DNA of 64,000 bases from positions 1-64,000 of the forward strand of contig NZ_CAKZLP010000054.1 in NCBI RefSeq assembly GCF_937127095.1, read 5' to 3'. The position numbers and the translations under genes were made by a program. Of this stretch, positions 10,568 to 20,781 are shown in pieces (the stretch's first letter is position 1; each line of letters opens with the position of its first letter). The DNA comes from an uncultured Amphritea sp. GTDB lineage: Bacteria; Pseudomonadota; Gammaproteobacteria; Pseudomonadales; Balneatricaceae. A model generated the notes under the pieces. That model worked only from the letters and a program-made list of their open reading frames with translations. It searched no databases and was not told where the DNA came from.

Positions 10568-10575
10568 GACCGGTC
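10568..10575. promoter_or_regulatory. Candidate TetR operator
   Basis: The palindrome GACCGGTC sits within AAGAC-GACCG-GTCTA, between the -10 box and the TetR start codon. NemR-type TetR proteins recognise TAGAC/GTCTA half-sites. Position and half-sites fit autorepression of the efflux operon, but the spacing (5 rather than 4) is not exact. Confidence 0.45.
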
Positions 10576-10583
10576 TAATCAGC

Positions 10584-11219
10584 ATGACTCGCCCCAAAAG
10601 AAACGAACACAACCGTGAGAAGATCCTACAAACAGGTATGGATCTGTTTAACCGTAAGGGTTACCACGGCACCGGGCTGAAAGAGATCCTCGACAGCTGC
10701 CAGGTTCCGAAAGGCTCTTTTTATAACTATTTCGAGAGTAAAGAACAGTTTGCCGTTGAAGTACTGGAATACAGTCATCAGCTCGAAGATGAAAAGTGGG
10801 ATGAACGCACAAGCGCTGCCGAAGGTCATTTACTGAAGCGCTTTCTATATGCGATCAATCTCTTCATCGAAGATTATGAGAATGATCCCGATTCAACAGG
10901 CTGTTTATTAACCAACATGATGGGAGAAGTCGGTAATGCCAGCGACTCCTTTCGAGAGATCATAAGACTCTCCTGCGACCGCGTCATTGACTGCATCGAA
11001 GAAAGCTTTAAAGAGGGACAGTTACAGGGCAGTTTTCGCGCTGATATTCCCGCCCGGGCTCTGGCCCAGCTGTTTTGGGATAGCTGGCAGGGCGCTCTTT
11101 TACGCACCAAAGTCGAAGCATCAACCACGCCCCTTCGTGAAGTGGCGGACACTATATTTAAACTATTTGCACCATTGGAAAATCCTGAGACTAAGGATGG
11201 AGATAATAATGAAATTTAA
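10584..11219 (+). CDS. TetR/AcrR-family repressor of the RND operon
   Basis: 211 residues from MTRPKRNEHNREKIL. The N-terminal helix-turn-helix is typical (GLKEILDSCQVPKGSFYNYFESKEQFA), and the C-terminal ligand domain resembles the NemR/AcuR branch (inference from pattern). It is the first gene of the operon: its stop overlaps the membrane-fusion protein start by 11 bases. A promoter with a palindrome downstream of the -10 lies just ahead, so it most likely represses itself and the pump until an inducer, perhaps an electrophile or antimicrobial, binds. Confidence 0.88.
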   Translation: MTRPKRNEHNREKILQTGMDLFNRKGYHGTGLKEILDSCQVPKGSFYNYFESKEQFAVEVLEYSHQLEDEKWDERTSAAEGHLLKRFLYAINLFIEDYENDPDSTGCLLTNMMGEVGNASDSFREIIRLSCDRVIDCIEESFKEGQLQGSFRADIPARALAQLFWDSWQGALLRTKVEASTTPLREVADTIFKLFAPLENPETKDGDNNEI

Positions 11220-12276
11220 TCAGTTCTTGCCCCCTGCACTTCTCAGCCTGACGCTGATCTGTACCCCCATGGCTCAGGCTGCAGGCCTGCCCGCGGAAGT
11301 AATACATGTGCAAAGCAAATCCCTCACTCAGATGATTGAAGCCGTTGGCGGTCTGAGTGCAAATGAGTCGATCATTCTCCGCCCCGAACAGAGCGGCAGC
11401 GTTGAAAAGGTTCAGTTCACGGAAGGCTCATCTGTTAAATCAGGTGAAACATTGATCGTGTTAGAATCATCGTTGTACAAAGCCCAGCTACAGGAAAGCA
11501 AAGCACGGGTGAATCTCAGTCGTATCGCTTATAACCGGGCGGCCAGCCTGGTGAAGAAAAAGGTCGGCTCGCAGCAGGATATGGATTCATCGCTGGCGCA
11601 GCTGCAGGTCGATCAGGCACAACAAGCGGTCGCTCAGACCCAGTTAGACAAAATGACTATCGACGCCCCCTTTGATGGCGTTATCGGCCTGCGTAAATTC
11701 AGCCCCGGCGATTATATCACCACGGGCCAGGACCTGGTCGAGCTGACCGATATTAATACCATGAAGGTTGACTTCAAAGTACCGGAAAATCAGCTGCCGA
11801 ATATCCGTATCGGGCAGCAGATTAAGGTGCTGGTTGATGCCCTGCCCGGTGAAAGCTTTGATGGTTCAATCTATGCCATCGCCCCCAGCATCGATGAGCG
11901 CAGCCATAACATCGCCATCCGGGCTAAGATCGAAAACCGCGACAACCTGTTGCGTCCCGGCCTTTTTGCCCGGATTCAGATTATCCTCAGCACCGATGAT
12001 AATGCGGTGATGGTCCCTGAAGAGGCGATCATCCCTCAGAACGATAGTTTTTTCGTCATGACGGTAACTGACGGCACGATTGGTATGGCCCCGGTTAAAC
12101 TGGGCCTGCGTCGTAATGGCGAAGTGAATATTGTCTCCGGTCTGGAGGTGGGTCAGGTTATTGTCACGGCGGGTCAGATAAAACTGTTCCCTGGCTCTCC
12201 TGTCACACCGATCTTCGTTGACGGCACGGCAGAAAAACCTGCCCAGCCTACAGCTGAACAACAACCAGGAGCCTGA
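11209..12276 (+). CDS. RND efflux periplasmic adaptor (membrane-fusion protein)
   Basis: 355 residues beginning MKFNQFLPPALLSLTL with a Sec signal peptide ending near MAQA. It has the usual order of lipoyl half (SGSVEKVQFTEGSSVKSGETL), alpha-hairpin, second lipoyl half (IDAPFDGVIGLRKFSPGDYI), beta-barrel and membrane-proximal domain. It links the inner-membrane pump to the outer-membrane channel. The start is the ATG after GGAGATAAT, overlapping the TetR stop. A longer upstream in-frame extension has no signal peptide and lies inside tetR, so it was rejected. Two bases separate its stop from the pump gene. Confidence 0.92.
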   Translation: MKFNQFLPPALLSLTLICTPMAQAAGLPAEVIHVQSKSLTQMIEAVGGLSANESIILRPEQSGSVEKVQFTEGSSVKSGETLIVLESSLYKAQLQESKARVNLSRIAYNRAASLVKKKVGSQQDMDSSLAQLQVDQAQQAVAQTQLDKMTIDAPFDGVIGLRKFSPGDYITTGQDLVELTDINTMKVDFKVPENQLPNIRIGQQIKVLVDALPGESFDGSIYAIAPSIDERSHNIAIRAKIENRDNLLRPGLFARIQIILSTDDNAVMVPEEAIIPQNDSFFVMTVTDGTIGMAPVKLGLRRNGEVNIVSGLEVGQVIVTAGQIKLFPGSPVTPIFVDGTAEKPAQPTAEQQPGA

Positions 12277-12278
12277 GC

Positions 12279-15200
12279 ATGATCCTTTCCGAAATAAGCA
12301 TCAAACGACCGGTATTGGCGACTGTTATGAGTCTGCTGATATTACTGGTGGGTGCCGTTTCCTATGACCGCCTCACGGTAAGGGAATATCCGAAGATCGA
12401 TGTCCCTGTAGTCACGGTTGAAACCAACTACCCCGGTGCCAGCTCATCGATTATAGAGTCTCAGGTCACCCAGATTATCGAGGACTCGCTGTCCGGTATC
12501 GAAGGGGTAGACTACATCAGCTCGGTTAGCCGTTCGGGCAAAAGCCAGATCACCGTCACCTTCAAACTGACCCGTGACCCTGACGATGCTGCCAGTGATG
12601 TACGGGACCGGGTCGGCCGGGTGCGGGGCGCGCTGCCCGATGATGTCGAAGAACCCATCACTGCAAAAACAGAAGCGGATGCGCAGCCGGTATTCTGGCT
12701 GGCTCTTTCATCTGATAACCACAGCATGATGGAGATCTCTCAGATCGCTGACAAGATGGTTAAAGATCCTCTGCAAACCGTTGATGGCGTTGCCAACGTT
12801 ATGCTGTTTGGTGACCGCCGCTTTGCTATGCGCATCTGGCTGGACCCTGCCCGCATGGCTGCTTATAAGGTCATCCCTCAGGATATTGAGAGCGCCCTGC
12901 GCAGCCAGAACGTTGAGATTCCTGCTGGCCGTATCGAAAGTAGTCAGCGGGAGTTCAGCGTCCTGGCAAAAACCGACCTGAACAGCATTGAACAGTTTGA
13001 AAATATCATCATCCGCAATGACAACAACTATGCGGTCAAAATCCGTGATGTAGCCCGGGTGGAAATCGCGCCTGAAGATGAACGCCGAAAGTCTCGTTTT
13101 AAAGGCAAATCCGCGGTCGCGCTGGGGGTTGTAAAACAATCAACTGCAAACCCCCTTGATGTATCCAACGGCATTCAGGAGCGTCTGCCACTGATCACAG
13201 CAGCGCTCCCGGAAGGGGTTAATGTCGAGATTGCCTATGACTCCTCTGTCTTCATTTCTGAGTCGATCAAGTCTGTTTTCAAAACGATCTTTGAAGCCAG
13301 TATTCTGGTAATCGCGGTTATCTTTTTCTTCCTGAGAAACCTGCGGGCAACACTGATTCCGATAGTAACAATCCCGCTGTCACTGATTGGCGGTTTTGCC
13401 CTGATGCTGATGTTCGGTTTCAGCATTAACACCCTCACGCTGCTGGCCATGGTGCTGGCAATCGGTCTGGTGGTCGATGATGCCATCGTTATGCTGGAAA
13501 ATATCTACCGCCATGTTGAGGAGGGGCTATCGCCGATTCAGGCAGCGTTCAAAGGCAGTAAAGAGATAGGTTTTGCCGTTATTGCCACCACCATGACACT
13601 GGTGGCCGTATTTGCCCCGGTTGCGTTTACACCGGGACGCACGGGTAAGCTTTTCACCGAATTTGCCCTGACCCTGGCAGGCGGCGTGCTGGTTTCCGGC
13701 TTTATTGCGCTGACACTGTCGCCCATGATGTGTTCTCGCCTGTTGCACCATGAAAAACGTCACAGTGCGGTCTTCAATCTGATTGAAGGCTGGATTCTGA
13801 GCTTAACTAACGGCTATCAGTCACTGCTGAAAAAGGTGCTCAAGTCACGTCTGTTGGCAATACTGATCATGGCCGTCAGCCTGGGTGGAGCGGGCCTGCT
13901 GTACACCCAGTTGCCCCAGGAACTGGCACCGGTAGAAGACCGGGGAACCATTTTGGCGATGTCGATCTCTCCTGATGGCGCGTCGGTCGACTATGTCGAC
14001 CGCTATGCAAAACAGGTGGAAGGGATGATTGCAAAACAACCCGCCAGCAACCGTTACTTTACGATTGTCGGCTTTCCGACTGAAACCAACTCTATGACTT
14101 TCATGGGTCTTAAACCCTGGGACGAACGGACGCAGAAGCAGCAAAGTATCGTTGCCGAACTGACCCCGCAACTGTTTGGCGGCGTCACCGGTACGATGTC
14201 ATTTGCTATGAATCCTCCCTCTCTGGGACAGAGCTTTGTCTCCCGGCCTGTGGAATTCATTATTAAGTCAAACACCGATTATGCCGATCTGAAACTGATC
14301 TCTGACCAGCTGATGGCTCGGATCTTAAAGAATCCTGGCTTTGTGCAGCCGGATATCGATCTGAAGCTGAACAAACCAGAGCTGTCGCTGAATGTGAACC
14401 GCGAGAAGGCTTCGGAGATGGGGCTGGATATCAATCTGATCGGCCGCAGTATCGAAACCTATATGGCGAGCCGTAATGTGACCCGCTTTAAGAAAGAGGG
14501 TGAACAGTACGATGTTATCCTTCAGGTTGAACCCGGCCAACGGAAAAACCCGGGAGATCTGAGTAATCTGTATCTGCGCACCAACGACAACAATATGGTG
14601 CAGCTGAGCTCGGTGGTAGACATTAAAGAGAGTGTCGCGCCCAAAGAGCTGAACCACTTCGATAAAATGAAGTCGGTTAAGTTTCAGGCGATTCTGGCGC
14701 CCGGCTACAGTCTGAAAGAGGCACTGGATTTTCTCGAGCAACAGATGGCTGAGATCAGCCCGGAAACACTGTATGATTTCGGCGGACAATCGCGTGAGTT
14801 TAAAGAGTCCGGCAGTGGCCTGATGGTCACCGCAGCGTTAGCGCTGATCTTCACCTTCCTGGTTCTGGCGGCACAGTTTGAAAGCTTCCGTAACCCGATG
14901 ATCATTATGCTATCTGTTCCTCCGGCACTGTTCGGTGGCCTTTTTGCTCTGTATTATTCCGGCGGTAGTCTGAGCATTTACAGTCAGATCGGTCTGATCA
15001 CCCTGATTGGCCTGGTGACAAAGCATGGTATTCTGATCGTGGAATTTGCCAACCAGCTTCAGGATCAGGGACGCGAACTGCAGGATGCTATTATTGAATC
15101 AGCAACCCTGCGTTTACGCCCGATTCTGATGACCACCGGTGCAATGGTACTCGGCACACTGCCGCTAGCCATAGCGGTCGGTGCCGGGGCTGAAAGCCGT

Positions 15201-15353
15201 CAACAGATCGGCTGGGTAATTGTCGGTGGTTTGACCTTTGGTACCCTGTTAACCTTATTTATAGTACCAACGGTTTACAGTTATCTGGGACGGCGTCGGT
15301 TCAAAAAAGTAGAGCCGGACTATCAACTAATGGAACAAGGATCAGAGCAGTGA
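12279..15353 (+). CDS. RND-family multidrug efflux permease (HAE1)
   Basis: 1024 residues, the standard RND length. A proton-driven inner-membrane trimer expected to have 12 membrane helices and two large periplasmic loops. The N-terminal MILSEISIKRPVLATVMSL is typical. The proton-relay pair is visible as DD in AIGLVVDDAIVMLENI, and GRTGKLFTEFALTLAGG and the C-terminal TLRLRPILMTTGAM motif are intact. It sits between its adaptor and outer-membrane factor, so the pump is complete. Its substrate cannot be read from sequence. Confidence 0.95.
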   Translation: MILSEISIKRPVLATVMSLLILLVGAVSYDRLTVREYPKIDVPVVTVETNYPGASSSIIESQVTQIIEDSLSGIEGVDYISSVSRSGKSQITVTFKLTRDPDDAASDVRDRVGRVRGALPDDVEEPITAKTEADAQPVFWLALSSDNHSMMEISQIADKMVKDPLQTVDGVANVMLFGDRRFAMRIWLDPARMAAYKVIPQDIESALRSQNVEIPAGRIESSQREFSVLAKTDLNSIEQFENIIIRNDNNYAVKIRDVARVEIAPEDERRKSRFKGKSAVALGVVKQSTANPLDVSNGIQERLPLITAALPEGVNVEIAYDSSVFISESIKSVFKTIFEASILVIAVIFFFLRNLRATLIPIVTIPLSLIGGFALMLMFGFSINTLTLLAMVLAIGLVVDDAIVMLENIYRHVEEGLSPIQAAFKGSKEIGFAVIATTMTLVAVFAPVAFTPGRTGKLFTEFALTLAGGVLVSGFIALTLSPMMCSRLLHHEKRHSAVFNLIEGWILSLTNGYQSLLKKVLKSRLLAILIMAVSLGGAGLLYTQLPQELAPVEDRGTILAMSISPDGASVDYVDRYAKQVEGMIAKQPASNRYFTIVGFPTETNSMTFMGLKPWDERTQKQQSIVAELTPQLFGGVTGTMSFAMNPPSLGQSFVSRPVEFIIKSNTDYADLKLISDQLMARILKNPGFVQPDIDLKLNKPELSLNVNREKASEMGLDINLIGRSIETYMASRNVTRFKKEGEQYDVILQVEPGQRKNPGDLSNLYLRTNDNNMVQLSSVVDIKESVAPKELNHFDKMKSVKFQAILAPGYSLKEALDFLEQQMAEISPETLYDFGGQSREFKESGSGLMVTAALALIFTFLVLAAQFESFRNPMIIMLSVPPALFGGLFALYYSGGSLSIYSQIGLITLIGLVTKHGILIVEFANQLQDQGRELQDAIIESATLRLRPILMTTGAMVLGTLPLAIAVGAGAESRQQIGWVIVGGLTFGTLLTLFIVPTVYSYLGRRRFKKVEPDYQLMEQGSEQ

Positions 15354-16660
15354 AAGCAACTCAACGCACCATACACCATACTCTGCTGGCCACCGCCATC
15401 AGTTGTGCACTGATAGCGCCTCAGGTGAATGCCGGAACATTGTCAAATATCTATCAGCAGGCCCTTGATCAGGATCCGCAGCTAAAGGCCGCTGAAGCCG
15501 CGTCTAAAGCCGGTGCTGAAACACTGCCACAAAGCCGGGCAGGGTTGCTGCCAAGCATTTCACTCAACGGCAATACCACCTGGATTGAAGCGGAAACAGC
15601 AAGCTACAACAACCACGGCTATACCGTGAGTCTGAGTCAGCCACTGTTTTCAGCGTCCTCCTGGTTTACCTATCAACAGGGTATCGCACAGTCTGAAGTC
15701 GCCAGTCTGCAGTTTGACCAGGCTCAGCAAAATCTGATCCTACGGGTAATTGACAGCTATCTGGGGGTGCTGCGGGCACAGACCTCGTTGGAAACATCCC
15801 AAGCACAGGAGCGTGCAATCAAACGCCGCCTGGATCAGGTTAACGCTCAGTTTGAAGTAGGCCTGATCGCGATCACCGACGTTCAGGAAGCCCAGGCAAC
15901 CTATGACAATGCCAAGGTTGCCAGAATTCTGGCTGAAGGAGATCTGGACAACAGTTTCCAGGGGCTGGAGCGTCTGACCGGACAGCCTGTGGGCACAATT
16001 GACCCGCTGTCTAAAGAGTATCCAATTGAAAACATCAGCCCCATCGAACCCCAGGCATGGTTGGAAAAAGCCATGGCTGGAAACCTGTCACTGAAAGTGG
16101 CTGAAGCGAATACGGAAGCCGCCCGTCGCCAGGCACAGGCCGCCTCAAGCGGTCATTTGCCAACGCTATCCCTGACGGCCAGCTATGACCGGGATAAAGG
16201 TAAGCCGAGCGGCACCAGTGGCTGGGAAGAGACTAACCAGATTGGCCTGACCCTGTCGATGCCGATCTTCTCAGGAGGGGCGACCAGCTCTATAAGTCGC
16301 CAGGCCGAATACGGTTTTGCCCAGGCACGCTTTAATCAGGATGATGCCCTCAGAGGCGTGACTCAGGAAGTCCGTAACCTGTTGCGTAATCTGCAAACCA
16401 ACGTACTCAGTGTGGCTGCCCGTAAGCAAAGCATCCTCTCCAGCGAGACAGCATTGCGCGCCACAGAAGAGGGCTTCAACGTCGGCACACGAAATGTTGT
16501 CGATGTACTGCAGGCAGAGCAACAGCTCTATTCCGCTCAACGGGATTATGCTAATGCGCGTTTCGACTATATCCAGAACCTGTTCAGCTTTAAGCAACAG
16601 ATCGGCACCCTCAGCCCCGAAGATGTTATCGGCCTGGACCAGTGGATGCAGGCAAAATAA
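15350..16660 (+). CDS. TolC-family outer-membrane efflux channel
   Basis: 436 residues starting at a GTG that overlaps the pump stop. The signal peptide ends near PQVNA. Two repeated OEP units give the alpha-barrel: LSNIYQQALDQDPQLKAAEA opens the first, and the FNVGTRNVVDVLQAEQQLYSAQRDYANARF helix is the hallmark of the second. It forms the outer-membrane duct of the RND pump encoded just upstream. A bidirectional terminator follows. Confidence 0.94.
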   Translation: MKATQRTIHHTLLATAISCALIAPQVNAGTLSNIYQQALDQDPQLKAAEAASKAGAETLPQSRAGLLPSISLNGNTTWIEAETASYNNHGYTVSLSQPLFSASSWFTYQQGIAQSEVASLQFDQAQQNLILRVIDSYLGVLRAQTSLETSQAQERAIKRRLDQVNAQFEVGLIAITDVQEAQATYDNAKVARILAEGDLDNSFQGLERLTGQPVGTIDPLSKEYPIENISPIEPQAWLEKAMAGNLSLKVAEANTEAARRQAQAASSGHLPTLSLTASYDRDKGKPSGTSGWEETNQIGLTLSMPIFSGGATSSISRQAEYGFAQARFNQDDALRGVTQEVRNLLRNLQTNVLSVAARKQSILSSETALRATEEGFNVGTRNVVDVLQAEQQLYSAQRDYANARFDYIQNLFSFKQQIGTLSPEDVIGLDQWMQAK

Positions 16661-16683
16661 GCCTCCCCAATATATAAAACATA

Positions 16684-16717
16684 AAAAAGGCTGATGGGTT
16701 AAACCATCAGCCTTTTT
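16684..16717 (+). terminator. Bidirectional terminator after the efflux operon
   Basis: AAAAAGGCTGATGG-GTTAAA-CCATCAGCCTTTTT has 14-base arms with A and T runs. It lies between the convergent tolC-like gene and the binding-protein gene and can end both. Confidence 0.93.
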
Positions 16718-16753
16718 GTTGGGCGCTGTTCATGAATAACAGGAGTCAGCCCG

Positions 16754-17554
16754 TTACTCTGTAACAACGATCTCACTTAAACCATTTTTTTCAGCAAACT
16801 GATACAGCTTACCGGTTTTTTTCATGGTGAGCAGGAAATCATCAACCTCACCTAACCAGCCCATCTCTCCTTTAGGCACTGCATAAGCGTAATAGGTTTT
16901 AGCCAGCGGCGATTTGGGGGCAAATAACACCGCCCACTCGGTTAAAGCGGTCATTCTCTTGCCGTAGGGATAATCGGTCATAAAGACATCTGCTCTGCCA
17001 CTCAGCACTTCCTGTTCGCGCGCTTTAAAACTATCCACCACAGACACATCTGCACGTTTAAAAGTCCTTTTAACCACCGGCTCCATATAGGTGCCTTTCT
17101 GCACCACTGCAATAACGCCCTCCCGGTCAATCTCTTCCCAGCGGGTGACGACGGTGTTGTCTTTCGTCCCTACAGCATAGATTCCACTGGCCAGATAGGG
17201 CTTGGAAAACTCCATATGCGGTTTACGGCTATCACGCACACCAACACCATGCATGGCGATATCACAGGCATCATTTTCCAGATTAGAAACCAGATGCGAA
17301 AAAGAACTTTCAATAAACGTCAACTTAACCCCAAGACTGCTGGCCAACTCATGGGCCATATCAATATCGATCCCTTCCAGTTGCTGAGTGCGGGGGTTGC
17401 GATAGCTGATCGTAAAGTAATCGGGCCAGATACACACCCGAACCTCACCCGTGCGCTTAATTTTTTCAGCCCGTTCACTGGCGATGGCACTGTTCATTAA
17501 GAGCGGCAGAAGAGATAATGCCACGCAGAGCATAGTTTTAAGGTAATTGGTCAT
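16754..17554 (-). CDS. Periplasmic solute-binding protein, family 3
   Basis: 266 residues with a signal peptide (cleavage near NSAIAS). The body is a two-lobed SBP_bac_3 fold, with the start GEVRVCIWPDYFTISYRNP, the SSLGVKLTFIE motif, a GTYMEP loop and ADVFMTDYPYG. Family members bind polar amino acids or related compounds. No permease or ATPase gene is nearby. Instead it is divergent from a large PAS-GGDEF-EAL sensor, so it may act as a ligand-presenting partner for that sensor rather than a transporter component (inference). Confidence 0.88.
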   Translation of the reverse strand: MTNYLKTMLCVALSLLPLLMNSAIASERAEKIKRTGEVRVCIWPDYFTISYRNPRTQQLEGIDIDMAHELASSLGVKLTFIESSFSHLVSNLENDACDIAMHGVGVRDSRKPHMEFSKPYLASGIYAVGTKDNTVVTRWEEIDREGVIAVVQKGTYMEPVVKRTFKRADVSVVDSFKAREQEVLSGRADVFMTDYPYGKRMTALTEWAVLFAPKSPLAKTYYAYAVPKGEMGWLGEVDDFLLTMKKTGKLYQFAEKNGLSEIVVTE

Positions 17555-17675
17555 GGTTTTCAGGTCCTGCTTCAGCTGTCTGCAATCAATTAACTTCTAT
17601 ACGTTCGTTTATTTCAAGCCTTTATCTGAGATATGATCAGATTTGTTCCGCTTCTTTGATACGAGTTGTAATTCA

Positions 17676-20600
17676 ATGAGAAATAGTAGTCCAAAGAAGC
17701 CCCCTTCTTTTGCCAGATGGATCTATGGGGGGGTGTTAGCAACAATCCTGCTGTTCGCCACGGTTCTCTGGTTCAGCTTCATCCAAAGCATGGACGAGCG
17801 GGATGAACGCTCAGCACTGTATGCGCGAATGATCGAAGGCACAATAAGCCGTACTCTGGAAGGTCTGGAGATAAGCTTAGTTTCCCTTTCTGATGACCTT
17901 ATCGAAGCCGAATTGGAATCAGTCAACGTCGATAAAGTTCGAGAGAAAGCACTTAAAATACTTAAATTTGCCCCTCAACTAAGACAAATTGTAGTGGTCA
18001 AAGGACGTGAAACCCTCTTCGATACTCGCAGTGTGTCGCCTGAAAACATCAACATCAATATTCTGGGTTTCAATCAGTCCGAACAAAGTGCAACCTCATT
18101 AGGACTCATCATCGGCAATGCCCTGAAGGGGCGTTTTCTTCCGCTGCAATACACCTTTCCGGATGAAGCAAGTATACGTGAACTGATACCGGTCGCGATT
18201 GAAACCCGATCCAGTCAGGGTGAGAGGTTGCTGATTATTGCGACCTTTAATCCAAGTTATATTACCCGCTATATCGACGATCTTGATCTTGAAAAGAGAG
18301 ATAGAGTTTATCTGACTGACCTTTCAGGCAATAGTCTGATTCAAAAAGGGCTATACGGTCCCAACAGACAATATGTTATCCCTCAACTCAGGAAAATCTT
18401 ATCGACCGGAGCCGACCAATTCTCTGCCAGCAACTTTTTTGGCCCTATCCCACTGAATACAACCACCATCCGATTGCTTTACAAATACCCATTGGCTGTT
18501 GCTATCGTGGTTAATCATCAGGGATCTTTTTTACTCTGGCTACAGCAGAAACGCAGCCTGCTACTGATCCTGTTAGTGTCCGTAGTCGCCCTCATTGCAG
18601 GTGCACTCTTCACCGTGCGCAACGGACGCAAAGCCCTGCAGATGAAAGCAGAAGTCAACCTGCTCTCCGAAGTTGTAGAACACAGCCCTACCGTTATCGT
18701 GATTACCGATCCAAATGGGGTAATTGAGTACGTCAATACCTGCTTTGAGTCGGTTACCGGCTATCGTAAAGATGAAGTAATCGGACAAAATCCCCGGGTG
18801 TTGAAGTCCGGCGAAACATCTGACGCTGAGTATGCCAAAATGTGGCAGGCTCTCACCAACGGGCAGACTTGGTATGGTGAATTTCACAATAAGCATAAAG
18901 ACGGCAGCTTATACTGGGAGCGGTCATCCATCGGCCCACTGATTAATGAGGAGGGAGAGCTCACCCACTATATCGCCCTGAAGCAACCGATAACCGAAGA
19001 GAAAAATGCGCAGGAGAAACTACGACTGGCATCTGCGGTGTTCAGTGTTGCGGCGGAAGCCATTATGGTGACGGATAGTCAAAACCGTATTCAGATGGTC
19101 AACGAATCATTCGAACAGATAACCGGATATACCGAAGCCGAAGTCCTTGGTAAAACACCGGTAATTTTGAAGTCAGGCGATCATAATCCAGGGTTTTATC
19201 AAGAGATGTATCGCAAACTAAAAGAACAGCACGCCTGGGAGGGAGAGCTCTGGAATAAGCGTAAAAACGGTGAAGTCTACCCTCAATGGCTCACGATCTC
19301 CTCCCGCTATAGCCCCACAGGCGTGCTTGAAGGCTATGTTGCCCTGTTTAGTGATATAACCCAGCGCAAGCATGATGAAGCGATTATCATCCACCAGGCA
19401 AACTATGACACCCTCACCGGGCTGCCCAACCGGCACCTGTTTGAAGACCGTTTAAAACAAGCGATGGCTGTCTCTGATCGTAGCCGGACTCAAACCGCCC
19501 TGCTGTTTATAGACCTTGATCGGTTTAAGTATGTAAACGATACCTTTGGCCACTTCGCAGGCGACCTGCTGTTGAAACAGGTGGCACAACGAATTGGCTC
19601 CTGTCTGCGAAAAAGTGATACGGTTTCCCGCCTCGGAGGGGACGAGTTTGCCGTTGTCATCACCGAGTTACACAACCTTTCAGCCATAGAACATATCGCC
19701 CAGAAAATTCTACTTAGCCTGGCTAAGCCTTACCTGCTTGAAAACAATGAAGCCTATATCTCCTGCAGCATAGGTATCGCCATCTATCCGGATAATGGTT
19801 CAGATTCAGAACGTCTGCTACTCAATGCCGATAATGCCATGTACAAAGCCAAGGAAAAAGGCCGCAATACCCGGGAATACTTTAACCAGCAACTTAACGA
19901 AGATTCACAGCGTCGCAGCCTGCTGGAGCAAGATCTTTATAAAGCGATCGAAAGAGATGAGTTCTATCTTGTATACCAGCCAATCTGGTCAATTGACGGC
20001 TCATGCATAGAGTCCGTAGAAGCACTGATTCGCTGGCAACACCCTGAGCGCGGCACTATCTCGCCCACAGAGTTTATCCCCATCGCGGAAGAATCAGCAC
20101 TGATACACACTATTGGCAAATGGGTGATCAGGGAAGCCTGCCGGTTCGCCAGACAACTTGCAGATAGCGGCATGAGTGCGCCGAAAGTCAGTATGAATAT
20201 TTCCAGCGCTCAGTTTCTCCGCGGCAACGTTGACGCACTGCTGACCGAGGAAGTGGAGACTCTTAAACTGACGGGCTCAGCACTGATCGTAGAAATTACT
20301 GAAAGCATTCTGCTACTGGAAGAGGAGAAAATATTTAAGCAATTGGAAGCTATCGTTTCGATGGGGATTGATATTGCAGTCGATGATTTTGGCACCGGCT
20401 ATTCATCCCTCAGCTATCTGAAGAAATATCCGATACAGCGATTGAAAATAGATAAGTCATTTATTGATGATCTGGTGTCTAACGAGGATACCCGTTCGTT
20501 GGTATCAGGCATGCTCTCTCTGGCCGATTCCCTGTCCCTGAAAACGGTGGTTGAAGGCGTTGAAACCCAGGGACAGCTTGATCTGCTGCGCCAGTTTGGT

Positions 20601-20696
20601 TCCCCCATGATACAGGGCTACCTGCTAGCCAGACCGATGACGGGAGATATGTTATTAACCCTGCTGGAAAAACAAGCGGGCTCAACGTTGAAGTAA
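17676..20696 (+). CDS. Membrane sensor with two PAS, GGDEF and EAL domains
   Basis: 1006 residues from the ATG at 17676; a TTG at 17643 would add 11. A membrane helix near 17-37, a roughly 250-residue periplasmic sensor and a second helix near 290-310 precede two PAS/PAC units (SPTVIVITDPNG and AEAIMVTDSQNR). GGDEF lies near 654-658 with an RxxD inhibitory site (RKSD) five residues upstream. EAL lies near 782 with EALIRW, NISSAQF, VEITES, DDFGTGYSS and VVEGVE all kept. Both activities are possible. It is divergent from a lone solute-binding protein gene, a possible ligand partner. Confidence 0.9.
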   Translation: MRNSSPKKPPSFARWIYGGVLATILLFATVLWFSFIQSMDERDERSALYARMIEGTISRTLEGLEISLVSLSDDLIEAELESVNVDKVREKALKILKFAPQLRQIVVVKGRETLFDTRSVSPENININILGFNQSEQSATSLGLIIGNALKGRFLPLQYTFPDEASIRELIPVAIETRSSQGERLLIIATFNPSYITRYIDDLDLEKRDRVYLTDLSGNSLIQKGLYGPNRQYVIPQLRKILSTGADQFSASNFFGPIPLNTTTIRLLYKYPLAVAIVVNHQGSFLLWLQQKRSLLLILLVSVVALIAGALFTVRNGRKALQMKAEVNLLSEVVEHSPTVIVITDPNGVIEYVNTCFESVTGYRKDEVIGQNPRVLKSGETSDAEYAKMWQALTNGQTWYGEFHNKHKDGSLYWERSSIGPLINEEGELTHYIALKQPITEEKNAQEKLRLASAVFSVAAEAIMVTDSQNRIQMVNESFEQITGYTEAEVLGKTPVILKSGDHNPGFYQEMYRKLKEQHAWEGELWNKRKNGEVYPQWLTISSRYSPTGVLEGYVALFSDITQRKHDEAIIIHQANYDTLTGLPNRHLFEDRLKQAMAVSDRSRTQTALLFIDLDRFKYVNDTFGHFAGDLLLKQVAQRIGSCLRKSDTVSRLGGDEFAVVITELHNLSAIEHIAQKILLSLAKPYLLENNEAYISCSIGIAIYPDNGSDSERLLLNADNAMYKAKEKGRNTREYFNQQLNEDSQRRSLLEQDLYKAIERDEFYLVYQPIWSIDGSCIESVEALIRWQHPERGTISPTEFIPIAEESALIHTIGKWVIREACRFARQLADSGMSAPKVSMNISSAQFLRGNVDALLTEEVETLKLTGSALIVEITESILLLEEEKIFKQLEAIVSMGIDIAVDDFGTGYSSLSYLKKYPIQRLKIDKSFIDDLVSNEDTRSLVSGMLSLADSLSLKTVVEGVETQGQLDLLRQFGSPMIQGYLLARPMTGDMLLTLLEKQAGSTLK

Positions 20697-20781
20697 CCCT
20701 GCAACCGGGAAGCCTGTTCTAACGCGCCTACTGATAAGCGCTATAGAGCTGAACAGATAGAGCGGTACACTGCCTAACACG

